A stretch of DNA of 64,000 nt from Echinarachnius parma (Eukaryota; Echinodermata; Echinoidea; Clypeasteroida; Echinarachniidae): assembly GCA_037951105.1 (NCBI GenBank), contig JBAMJV010003340.1, positions 186,001 to 250,000 of the forward strand. Direction: 5' to 3'. Below the pieces are notes generated by a model. That model did no database searches. It was not told the DNA's origin and saw only the letters and a list, made by a program, of their open reading frames with translations. Shown here in pieces: positions 54,036 through 64,000 of the stretch (positions are counted from its first letter, which is position 1; the number at the start of each line of letters is the position of its first letter). The translations under genes and the position numbers were made by a program.

Positions 54036-54480
54036 AGGCCATAGTTACATTAATTTCACATCTTACACCAGCATAAACAATGCACAATCAAAGGAGTAGC
54101 TAAGGTAATGGAAGTTGGGCAGCTGATTGCCCCCACACCCCCCCCCCCCCATCCCCCACCCCACCATCCAGTCAACCCTCCCTCAACAAACTTTGTCCGT
54201 AACCCCCCCCCCCCCACACCCCCCCACACCCCCCCCCCCCCCACACCCCCCCCCCCCCCCCAGGCCATAGATACATTAATTTCACATCTTACACCAGCAT
54301 ACACAATGAACTACAACAAAGGAGTAGCGAGGGTGGTGAATGTTAGTGGGGCAGTTGCCCCCAGGTGAAGAACTATTGCCATTATCCCATCCCCTCCCCA
54401 ATCAAGTTGTCCCAAGAGGAATTCTTGCCCACCCCCCCCCCCCCCCCCTCCCCCCTCCCCCAACTGTCAACCTCTCCTCT
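54036..54480 (+). repeat. 227-bp tandem duplication with very long poly-C tracts
   Basis: AGGCCATAG.TACATTAATT, TCACATCTTACACCAGCATA, ACAATG..C and AAAGGAGTAGC.A lead to GGGCAG.TG.TTGCCCCCA at 54036 and again at 54263. C-rich runs fill about 54137-54260 and 54430-54470. Glycine/proline frames here are compositional. Confidence 0.75.
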
Positions 54481-54593
54481 GGGCCAAAATAAAGGAAGGA
54501 ATTGATAAACACAAGGCAATTTTTGGTTATAATATTGGTGCCCCCCTCATGGCAACATGCCTCCCCATTTGCCTCTTATGCTTGTATGGCTAC

Positions 54594-54843
54594 TGCAATT
54601 CTGCCGTACTCTGACAAAAGGAAGTAACTGACAATTGGTAGTTTTCTTGTAAGTGAGGATTTTTATTATGATATTTGTGCAGTTACTTCCTTTTGACCTA
54701 TTCATTTTTCATAAATGGATTGTCAGGTGACAATAATTTGTTCACCATTGTGTAGAGCATATCTCAATTACCCCAAAACAAGTAAAAAGACTATCCATAA
54801 AATTGGCAGTTGCTTCCTTTTGTCAGATTACGGCAGAATTGCA
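54594..54843. mobile_element. Palindromic MITE 'TGCAATTCTGCCGTA', 250 bp
   Basis: Left TGCAATTCTGCCGTACTCTG then ACAAAAGGAAGTAACTGACA; right AATTGGCAGTTGCTTCCTTT then TGTCAGATTACGGCAGAATT and GCA. About 42 bp of inverted repeat, with an inner copy of GTTACTTCCTTTTGAC at about 54682-54697. Confidence 0.9.
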
Positions 54844-54849
54844 CTCCCA

Positions 54850-55680
54850 TCTAGTCACACTTATTTTGTGTTTCGGGGATATTCTGAGATCTTACAAAAT
54901 AAAAACATAGGCCCTGGAACTGTTATACTGCGGTGTAATATGAACTGTTAGGGGAACTTTTCTCCAGATTCATTTCATGCAGTTTTTGTTCTTACTGCAA
55001 CTAGCTAGGGGAAGGTTTTAACTGATCAATTTCACATTTACTGTTGTTGTGGTTTTTGTGTTATTTAGGGGGGACATGCGGTTATAAGGGGGAAGGTATA
55101 TGTGAAGATTATTTCCACAGTTTTTAGTTGATGGACTGATGGGGGAAGTTTTTGAAGGATTGATTTCATGGCTTCAATTGCTAACCACAAACTGGAATCC
55201 AATACTACCATGGAAACATTTTATAAAATGTAATACACACTATGCAAAGAGGTAATATATATCTTTTGCTATGAATTTGCAAGAAAAGGCGATAACACTA
55301 CAGAAGTTTTTTTTTTTAAACAGAGGAAGTTTAAGAGATTGATCTCAGGGCCAGTTGCAATCTACATTTCAGGGATAAATGATCTTTATAAATAATACAA
55401 ACCTGTAAAGAACGTGGAAAATGTCTTGTGAAACTATAAAGATGATCAGAAAGTGCAAGTAATGGCTCATACAGAAATTATGTGGCTGGATGGTAATTGT
55501 TTTGGCCATTTTGAAAACATATCTGGCTGTTATTTCCTGCCCTTGTTCTACTTTCTCACATTGTTGAACATTGATTATACTTTTAACCCACTTCTGATAT
55601 TACTCTTTTAAACATGTCAAAACTTGTCTGATAGTGAACAAAATCCCTTGCCTCAATCATTGTTGAAAAAATATAAAGTC
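54850..55680. other. Unassigned, weakly repetitive
   Basis: GGGGAA(C/G)TTTT...GATT.ATTTCA words recur near 54953, 55012, 55140 and 55325, hinting at a decayed array. No gene. Confidence 0.35.
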
Positions 55681-55683
55681 TCC

Positions 55684-56049
55684 ATAAAGTGAGGCCTGTA
55701 AAGTGTCAGATATTGCCCAAAATGACATTTGAGACTTCAATCCTGTACCAAAATCATTGTAAGATATGTCCGAATGATGTGTGAAAGTTTCATTGAAAAA
55801 GAACACTGCTTTCGTGGTTAAAAAAGCGAAAATATGTGTCAGCTTTTACAACGGACGTTTATGAGGTTCATGACCGTTTGTTAACGCTTTTGAGCTGAAT
55901 GATAGATATCGTCATACTAAAGGGGCATTTTTAAAAATCTAACCTTATTTTATTCTTCTCTTACCATAAGCTAAACAACACAGTAGAAGAGAAACGAGGA
56001 AGCTCCAAGAAATGTCGTGGAGTTAGACACTTTACAGGCATCCCTTTAA
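55684..56049 (+). mobile_element. TTAA-type MITE 'GCCTGTAAAGTGTC'
   Basis: Left AAGTGAGGCCTGTAAAGTGTC-type end (preceded by ATAA, a decayed TTAA) and right GACACTTTACAGGCATCCCTTTAA. The right end is TTAAAGGGATGCCTG when inverted, again the TTAAAGGRR pattern. 366 bp with no coding; inner CpG words (ACAACGGACGTTTATGAGG). Confidence 0.8.
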
Positions 56050-56860
56050 TGTAAGCTTTCAGATGAGAACAAATCACTTTCCTTCAATAAGATCTAAAGA
56101 CTTTTCTAAAGGGAATTGGAGGCAGAATATGATGAAAATTGATGAGGTTTCAGGTAAAGTAAATCGTCAACTACAAATTTCCAACACAATATCTACTCAA
56201 ATTATTTTATCGTTCAAATTTTTTCATCACCAACATTTCTCAAAAAAGCGAGGAAACTCAGAAACAGGAACACTCCAAGACATCCTAAAATGCATGGATG
56301 TTGTATGTAGTAACCCTGGCAACCGACAGACTGATACATCATCACATGCCTCGCACAATCCTTTCCTCGCCCAAGGATGGGGACGTTACTCAATATAGTG
56401 AATGAAAGAAATAGCAATCTAAGTGGAAATTGAAACTGAGCGAGAGGAGAAACGAAACTGCCCCAGTCCACTAATCAACACTTTAGCAGTGTTCAGCAAT
56501 AATCTATATCAATTATGAATTCCTTCTATATGAAGAAGTTCTCTAAGAAGAAAAAAGGGGACATACATGTATAAAGAATTAAATAACACTTGTCACAATG
56601 GTATCCAAGTGCCTGAGAGAATAATGTCATTAAAACTATGGTTTGCTTAAAAGTAAATTCAAGCCCGCACATTCTGGTGCACGATTTCCCCTCCCCAGGG
56701 AGCATAAAAGCTAGCAAGCAGTCATGAAGGTGCATCAAGGCTAGTTGTAGTACATACAACTGTCTTACTATACGAGGTACCAGTTACTCTTTGAAAAAGG
56801 GAAGCTAACTTGGATTATAACTAGGTAAGTGTCTTAATACTAAAGGATTAATTATGTGTC
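56050..56860. other. No recognised gene
   Basis: A 111-codon plus frame (56063-56398) and an 85-codon minus frame (56214-56471) overlap each other. Neither shows a domain. Confidence 0.4.
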
Positions 56861-56861
56861 A

Positions 56862-56940
56862 GGGTTGGGAAATGAACCCATGACCCACGCATTTTAAGAC
56901 GGAGGCCATAACCAATGTACCACGACACTCCCTTCTGGCT
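56862..56940 (-). mobile_element. tRNA-like sequence, SINE remnant
   Basis: The minus strand reads GGGAGTGTCGTGGTACATTG, GTTATGGCCTCCGTCTTAAA and GGTCATGGGTTCATTTCCC. GTCGTGGTACATTGGTTATGG resembles a pol III A box region and GGTTCATTTCC a B box (consensus GGTTCGANTCC). The acceptor ends do not pair, so this is not an intact tRNA gene. Confidence 0.5.
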
Positions 56941-57129
56941 ATGACTCTCCAACTTTACAACAAAATGAACTTCTTAGTGAACAAAATACACTTTAGATGC
57001 AGCTGCTTCCCTTAATATTCCCAATCACTTGAAGAAAACCACACATCATAGTGAGAGGAAATATGCCTCATATCCAAGCCACTCTCCAAACTACCCAGAT
57101 CTTAACAGAATTTCCTTTTCCAAGATCCT

Positions 57130-57366
57130 GGGCCATTATTCTTTCAAATTTGAGCGCTATGTACATTTAGATCTAGATAGCCTATTCTGAGGCGCATTAG
57201 TACCTATGGTCCTCGGGTAACCCACACAATTATCTTGCACACCATCTAAACTCCCAGGGGAGCATACTAGCCCAAGCTGCTCTGTTATATAGGGCACTAC
57301 AGGCTAATTAACACCCAACCAAGAACCCATATACTCCTGGGAAGAGAGCAGCAATGTGGATTAAAT
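57130..57366 (-). mobile_element. Degenerate SINE, same family as 17921
   Basis: The minus strand has TAATCCACATTGCTGCTCTC, TTCCCAGGAGTATATGGGTT, TATGCTCCCCTGGGAG, AGATGGTGTGCA and ACATAGCGCTCAAA, in the same order as the SINE at 17921-18251 (CCACATTGCTGCTCTCTACC ... ATGCTCCCCAGGGAGAAG ... GATGGTGCACA ... AAAGCGCTTA). Confidence 0.6.
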
Positions 57367-57419
57367 ACATGTACATCACTGTACGACATTAAAATCAATC
57401 AGTCCTGAATGGCTTAAGT

Positions 57420-60085
57420 AAGAAATCAAATTCTTCATTTATCTCAGCAAATTTGGCTCTTGGATGTTTCCTCTTAGACGCAAAAAAAAACACACGAAAA
57501 ACAAGAAGAACAAAAATACCGGCAAATGCTGGATCTAAGTGTGGTTCATTGGTTTATAACCAGATTAAGACAAGAAATAGACCCAGTTCTAGTCAAGAAT
57601 AAAGAACACTATACAAACAATTGTCATTTTTGTGTTGTCACTGTCTAATAATTACTAGCGCAAAAGAACTATTTGGAGTGGCATGAAGGAAATATATTAG
57701 ACAGTACAGATTTCAAAATCATATTACCCTTCTCTCTATAGATGTGTCTCACACATATATCTTTCTCTATCTTTAGCTCAGTGCTTCAAAGACCTGTATT
57801 TCATCAAAGAAGAGACTGCACTCTGGCTTTTGTAAGGGGGAGCCCTTTCACTCAACAGTGCTGCTATTTCAGGCTGCTCTACGTGTCTGAAATTGAATTG
57901 GTTTGTTTCAGGATTTGTTGCCATTCGTTAAATTAATTCATCTTGCTGAGTAGGTCTTTCATCTTTTTTTTATATATTCTTATAAATTAAATGAGAACTT
58001 TCAGGATTGGTTGCCATTTGTTTCTTCTGAGTAGGCCTTTTGTCCATCTTCACTAGCCAAATGTGATGGTGTCCAAGGGTGTAAACATTATTAGGTCTAC
58101 ACAGCAGTGGCATGGTCATGGTCATCTGGAGGGGGGGGGGGGGGTGGCATGGGGATATTAAGGGGTACCTGCACCATTTCTTTCATATATTTACTTTCTG
58201 CTCACAATGAACAGTGTCACTGTATATTCCTATGAGAGAAGCACCCTATATATTCCAAAAGTATGCAATACTAGTAAGTGAATTGGTTTATGAATTCTTA
58301 TCTAGATATATTCCTATTCCTATGAAAGATGGGGGAGGGGCCGTGGGACTGTTGTAGGGCCAAGGCAAACTACCTAAAGTACCAAAGGCAGCCCTTGTCC
58401 CTTGATATCCCCTCCCCGAGTCCCCCCACCCCAAACAAAAACGAAAAACAAACAAAACATAACAAAACAAAACAAAACAAAACCTAGCTCCCCTCCTGCA
58501 CCTTGGTAATAGCTTCTCTCACTCAAACTTGTCAAACATCTATATATATTTTAATTCCATTTTGAAATAATCAATTGTATCTCTAGATAGCTGCAATATT
58601 GATTTGAACCAATATTACCTTCAGTTCAGATCTTCCCTTTATATACCAGAGCCCAAATAATATAAATATTTTGACATTTAATGTAGCCTACCTGGAATGT
58701 AAATACTTTAATTATGTTCTATATATCAGGATTAAATTTACATGGATTGAAGTTATTGTTTCATTTATGAACTACAGTGCATTAGCAATTTAGAGGAAGT
58801 TGGGGGCAATTTTTTATTCATTACACAGATGTAATCAAATAAATACATTTGTTATTGTTCATATTTCAAAATAAACATGTAAAACATTCAAATGCTAATA
58901 TTAAATATATTATGTTCTGATTTAGGATACCTAAAATAATACAAATATTTATTACATTAATACATTTCTTTTACATCCAATTTATAAATTTATTTCATTT
59001 TGATATGTTATGCCAAAGTTTCCTAATAAAACATCCTAAACAAATTAAATGTGTAAGCCAATTCAATGTTGGTCTAATTGCATAAAATCACCTTAACATT
59101 TAGACAAACGTAATACAAATAATTGGCATTTTGTAAATATTATTTGTTTCTATTAAAAACAACTATACAAACAGTACAATTTTTGTTATTAGGATCTGAT
59201 AAATTAGTTGTTTTTCACATGTTTAAGACTAAATCACACCTTGGATGTACAGAACAAGCTTAACCACTAAAGCAAAGCACAATAATATAAACAGATACTA
59301 TGGAAACGAAGTCAATATTCACCTACAAATTATGCAAAGTTATTTTAGTTGGTCGGGAACTCTGTATTCTATTAAACACCAGCTAACCACAATAAACAGC
59401 TTTCCCATTAGTATTTTCTGCACCATTACAACCATACAAAAGGCCGAGCCCTTAGCAAAAATATTTTCATATTATACTTGTTTTTCCCTATTTTTTTCTT
59501 TGATCTTGCTTTGTGAATTAACTATAGAATTAGAATTCATTCCATTCAGAAACCAATTTGTACTACTGCATGGGTCCATTTCTTTTTGACAATGGCTTTT
59601 GACAAAATAACAACCAGCCCTAAAGAATTGAGGTTAATCTTCAACCATGTGTAGTATTTTGTTATTTTGAAATGATATTGTGAATAATAAAAAAACAAAT
59701 CATCCTGATTATAGTATATATTTGAAACTATATTGCAAATATGTTGTTTATTTAGTATAATTATCACACGGTGATGGTTGTTCACTGGTAGATTTGCATG
59801 CATGAAGTGTAAAATTCTTTCCTATATATTTGTGTTTATGAGTGGGCTAAAAATTAGGCTACAACAAGAAAACTGGGTAGACTATCATAATAAATAAAAT
59901 TTAAAAAACAGCCAAATATGTGTTTACCAAATATATTTTTGAAATCAAATATATATATATCAATATCAATATATCAATATTATATATTTGATCATATTTT
60001 AAACCAACTTCCTCAGCAATTACAAAGTACAGCCCATTTTGCATAAATTTATTCTCATTTCTCAAGTCACATTGCAATAATCTTA
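57420..60085. other. Long AT-rich stretch without recognised gene
   Basis: It holds a two-copy 100-bp repeat near 57880-58050 (TTTCAGGATTGGTTGCCATT), a CAGTGGCATGG...poly-G fragment (58095-58150) and an (AAAAC)n tract (58449-58482). Frames at 57742-57936, 58288-58470, 59245-59589 and 59546-59803 have no motif. Confidence 0.45.
58449..58482 (+). repeat. (CAAAA)n microsatellite
   Basis: About six AACAAA units. Confidence 0.9.
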
Positions 60086-60090
60086 CTAAT

Positions 60091-60502
60091 TTAAAGGGAT
60101 CTAGTAACTTTGATGACATGTGCAAAAAGTGATGAATGGTTATCAAATGTGTTTATATTTGTGATCTGAAGTGTCCACTAAGCAATCTGGGGAAATTCCA
60201 AGTCAAATGTATCTTATATGGCCAAGTAATGAGCAAAAATGTGAAGTTGGATATTTGCTAACTAATTGCACTAACTTTGTATGTACACTGTTAGGCTTTT
60301 CCAGTGGATAATTACAAATCTGTTCACTTCAATCGTTGATATCTTTAGAACGAAATTTGAACAACCAAAACCTGTTCTATATGCTTCTTTTGGTACAAGT
60401 ACAACAAGGTATGACCTAACCCTAACGGCTAACCCTAACCCCAACCACTACAGTTCTAAATAAGTTTTGTTGTTTTGGACGTTTACAACTATATCCCTTT
60501 AA
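60091..60502 (+). mobile_element. TTAA-type MITE family T, copy F, diverged
   Basis: Left TTAAAGGGATCTAGTAACTT; right end decayed to ACAACTATATCCCTTTAA. It contains CTAACCCTAACGGCTAACCC, a telomere-like word not seen in other copies. Its right TTAA (60499-60502) is at the same time the left TTAA of element G2. Confidence 0.85.
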
Positions 60503-60936
60503 AGGGGACCACCAGGCAAAGGACAACACATTATTATATGTTTTGGTACCGTTTTGTGATATCAAATAGATACCCAACATTTTGCAAAGGGTTGTGTAAT
60601 TCATAAACAAAGCAATTAATTTCCACCACTTACGGACCCACTGCTATTTCCTGGTTCCATACGGGCCAAGCATTTGCGAGTGCGCCAATGCTTTCACGCG
60701 TACGTCAATAGATTCCCAGATGATTCATTCGCTCTGCACAGTGCGCTCTGGCTCTGCACGCATATAGTCTACGCAATTCAGACCGCATGAAGGCATGGTT
60801 GAGAATGGTGATGCGTTTTCCAATTATATATTTTTTTCTGAAAACATATTTTTGTGAACTTGTTGAAGGAATGGAATACTAAAGATGGTACCTTTCTATA
60901 ATAAGAATATTATTTTTGGGTGGTGGTACCCTTTAA
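60499..60936 (-). mobile_element. TTAA-type MITE family G, copy G2, abutting T copy F
   Basis: TTAAAGGGGACCACCAGGCA at the left, TGGGTGGTGGTACCCTTTAA at the right. Nearly identical to the inverse of G1 at 39661. Its insertion point coincides exactly with the terminal TTAA of copy F. Confidence 0.9.
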
Positions 60937-62050
60937 TACATGGTACAGCATGTTCCTGTAGTAAATGCAATAATTTCCCTGATAGATTTGATTGGCATCT
61001 GATCGATACACTTGACCTGCTTCTGAAGTGGTCATGCAAGCAATTAGGTTCATTCAAAAGTGATAGTTGCACCTTAGACACAATTAAATTCAAGGATACC
61101 ACAACAACTCTGCTACAGAGGTGTGATTTGTAGCACACTTGGTCTATCAACAATGTCACTCGAAAAAAAAATCTAAGAATCACAAAGTATTTTGTTTCTC
61201 TCTCTAGAGTTACTCATTGATGCATTCATGCAGTGGGCTTCAACTTTGTATTGCATACATGTAGAGAGGGAAAGACATTTTGATTTTTCATGGTGGACCT
61301 ATATAACGGGCAAGTTCAACCAAGATTTACTACATGTATATCAAGTATTGGTGGTTCATAACAGGATTTTGGTGGCCCGAAATTAAGAAAAATAATTAAA
61401 AGTTTGATATCGATGGATTGCCGAGTCTGGCAAGTAAAATGTGGTTGCATCTGAAAATTTGATGATTTGATTATTTTGTGCAATGTAGTCCCAGGCCAGT
61501 GGGCCAGTCCTAATATAATGTCTAGCTTTCAGATATGACATTTTCCATCAAAAAAATTTAATTTTTGTAAAATTTAGCTAAAAGAAAAAAGGTCTTCACC
61601 ATTTCATGACCTTAATACAAGATGATTATTTATGCCAGAATGTTGCTATTTTGATACTCATCAATATTGACCTTGTGTTTTAAACTTGTTGTGATATAAT
61701 CTTCCTAAATAAAGATGTGATTATCTGAAAAACACCTGGGTTCGCTCTTGCATAGCACTCATTATCTTCGCTCTACATGTATATGAAACCAAAGAACTCA
61801 GATTCAAACTTTATTACCTCTTTCAGCAAACTTGCATGTCTGGTATGCAAGTTAGTATGATCATGATGATCAGATGAAATACATACATTAATAATAATGT
61901 TTAAAAGGTCATATCAAGCGAGAAAACCTCAAAGTTATTACCATTACCTTTTAACTCTACATTTCTCTCAAAGTGGTAACTGGGGTCATATGCAAACAAA
62001 AGAAAGAAATCTTTGAATTACTGAAAGGCTAATCAACATTACTGATCAGT
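60937..62050. other. No recognised gene
   Basis: Overlapping frames at 60885-61133 and 60896-61183 begin inside G2 and show no motif. The rest is AT-rich. Confidence 0.4.
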
Positions 62051-62054
62051 ACAT

Positions 62055-62106
62055 CTCACTTTACATACTGTACAGTATGTAAATACTGTACAGTATGTAA
62101 AGTGAG
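62055..62106. repeat. Compound palindrome built on TACATACTGTACAGTATGTA
   Basis: CTCACTTTACATACTGTACA is mirrored by TGTACAGTATGTAAAGTGAG around a 6-bp centre. Each half also contains a self-complementary 16-20 bp ATACTGTACAGTAT core. A third partial copy, TTTACATACTGTACAG, lies at 62111-62126. Confidence 0.9.
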
Positions 62107-62129
62107 TCAGTTTACATACTGTACAGCCA

Positions 62130-64000
62130 GTATTAACCAACAGAATGACCTTGGAATTAAAAAATAAACACTTACCAGCAACTTACACTGTATATATACT
62201 GTAGATCCCAAATGGGTTAGCTTCCCACTTCAAAGGTAACAATTGAATTAAATTCACATTGAAATCAAGAAAATACAAAACTGACTGTCAAACTCCTGAG
62301 CAGAAAGGTAGGGCAGAGCAGAGATGAACGAATGATCAATCTGATAAGAAATAGCTGTCTGAAAAGATGCATTGACATTTGACATACAATACTAATCTAC
62401 AATTAGCACTGTTATGAAAATCCTCAACAACAATTTTCAATGCACAAACAATTGCGCTACTTTTGATGAAATGAAAAACACTTCGAGATAACAATACGGG
62501 AACAATATTGCAGATATATGGAACAGCAAACAACTAAACAATTAACATCCATGCACGGTTTGGCCACAAAACCGCTAACTGGAAAACTTCCATTCATAAA
62601 AACGCCTACTCCCCTAAAAAAAATGTTCACGGATGTGTGGTTGCGCGTGGGAAAAGAATAATATACAGGTACGTGTAGGTATGTATTTGGTAAAAAAATG
62701 GAACAAACTTTAAAGGACCTTCACTACTATTTCATATAACATGAATTTACTGAGTATAAAAAACAAATTATATATATAAATTTTGCAGAAATAAAATGTA
62801 TACATGGGTGTATGGTTATTTGAGGGAAAAGAATTTAACATTCTGTGTGTACCTTCATAAGTGAAAGATAATTTGAATAAAAATATATATTAAACAAATC
62901 AAACTAATCGACTCTCTTGAACATAAGTTTGCTAAAATTGTTGTTAAGATATGTTTTGTGTTCTAGCATACATTATCCATGTGTTCATAAAGAACTGATG
63001 TATTACTGTATGAGGCCATCAGTATGTTTAATTCATGTACATGTACAGTATGTACCAGTAATTTTTAACCGCAAAATGAACAGTTCAGCAGTTAGAACAC
63101 CTTTTTAAACCTGTTCCACACCAGATTTTGCAATCCCCATAGAGTTTATATACAGGACCCACCTGTTTGCAGAAGGCAATGGGTTAATAATCAAACCAAA
63201 ATCATAGTAGTCAAAATAATCCTCATCCACAACATAAACATTTTAGGGAGAGGGAGAAAAGTTGCCACACTTTGAGTAAATTGCTCATCGGCCGGCAAAA
63301 TAATATTTATTCATCCTCAAAATTAGACCCTAGTAGCGCAAATCCATTTTTCCGGATCAATAAATGAATACCTCATCTGCTGAGAGACTCCCCCTATTCA
63401 GTTAACCCCTCGGCCCCTGGACATGAAAGCACTTATCAAAATTATAACGTTTTAATTTGCAAATTGCAGTGAGATGATGAAATAAATGCATGATGCTGTT
63501 TATAGGGATGAAGTGCCCAGGAATAGTCACCAGCGCTACATTTGTAATCATTAAATAATAATCATTAATGATTAAACCCTCTAAACCATAAAGTACCATC
63601 CCATTATCATACTCATCATTTCCATCAGTAATAAAAAGAGTTTGCATTTACATTTAATTATGTAAGCTAATGGGAATTGTTCACTAAGCACATTCAATCT
63701 CAAATCACAGTTGTAACAAATATACACACACTGAATTTATCTAGGGAAAAAAAACCATTGTATGCTTTAATGTGACTCGTATTGGAGTGGAGAAAAGAGA
63801 TCTAAGAAATTGATATAATAAAAAATATTTTACCCAGCTAAAACTGTCTTAAGCCATGATAACACTACATAATCTGTTATGAAAATAAGAGTGTTAAAAT
63901 ATTAGATGCTTACTGGTAGAGGAGGGAGGCGGAAGATAACAGATTAGGATGAGTTTGGCGCCAGAATCCTTGGGTTGTGGCAATTTTTCATCTAGCAGTC
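62130..64000. other. AT-rich stretch without recognised gene
   Basis: Apart from one R micro-element (63105-63187), no gene or array is recognised. Frames at 62336-62533, 62917-63108 and 63402-63647 lack motifs. Confidence 0.4.
63105..63187 (+). mobile_element. TTAA micro-element R
   Basis: TTTAAACCTGTTCCACACCA, GATTTTGCAATCCCCATAGA, ACAGGACCCACCTGTTTGC and AGAAGGCAATGGGTTAA, the same order as the 21.5-21.7 kb copies. Confidence 0.75.

Noticed and set aside
54056..54368. Glycine- and proline-rich frames on opposite strands
   Set aside because: Translation of long C runs.
56063..56398. 111-codon plus-strand frame
   Set aside because: It overlaps an 85-codon frame on the other strand and has no recognisable domain, codon pattern or start context.
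56862..56940. Possible functional tRNA gene
   Set aside because: Acceptor strands do not pair and the B box is off consensus; better explained as a SINE remnant.

Overview
The window reads as gene-poor nuclear DNA from a marine invertebrate, most likely an echinoderm of sea-urchin type. The reasons are an AT-rich background, very many miniature inverted-repeat elements, a tRNA-derived SINE with a (TTA)n tail and 'AAGCGCTTAGAG...GCTATATAAAT' 3' region as I remember from sea-urchin genomes, and CR1/L2-like LINE debris. The species assignment is inference. I found no convincing host protein-coding exon, rRNA gene or intact tRNA gene. Long reading frames are translations of tandem repeats or transposons.

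Layout. 0.8-7.5 kb holds two large degenerate tandem arrays (periods about 177-195 bp and about 170-350 bp); the second is interrupted by a Tc1/mariner-type MITE (6826-7422). 8.3-15 kb holds dispersed MITEs, short arrays and a LINE RT C-terminal fragment (14198-14359). 15-19.4 kb is an array of about 250-bp units carrying three insertions, then a duplicated segment whose first copy has a SINE and whose second copy lacks it. 20.3 kb is a Harbinger-type MITE. 21.5-24 kb holds tandem TTAA micro-elements and a 346-bp array split by a 5'-truncated LINE. 24.2-26.1 kb holds a CpG-rich tandem duplication, a minisatellite and a (CTA)n tract. 28.1-29.5 kb is a CpG-rich compound foldback with two convergent first-exon-like reading frames. 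30-38 kb holds more palindromic elements and arrays. 37.9-41.1 kb holds two copies of a TA-type MITE, one containing a TTAA-type MITE. 41-52 kb is mostly successive tandem arrays with nested elements. 52-64 kb holds nested and abutting MITEs with longer featureless stretches.

How it fits together. The elements fall into target-site classes: TTAA with AGG termini (Kolobok/T2-like), TTAA with CCYGTT termini (about 80-bp micro-elements), TA (Tc1/mariner-like) and TWA (Harbinger-like). Several copies sit inside or exactly at the TTAA edge of another, so relative ages can be read. Many unrelated arrays share a unit length near 180-210 bp. The best candidates for something not yet described are the 28-29.5 kb compound element, the abutting TTAA micro-elements, and a hammerhead-like motif in the loop of a foldback at 17.3 kb.
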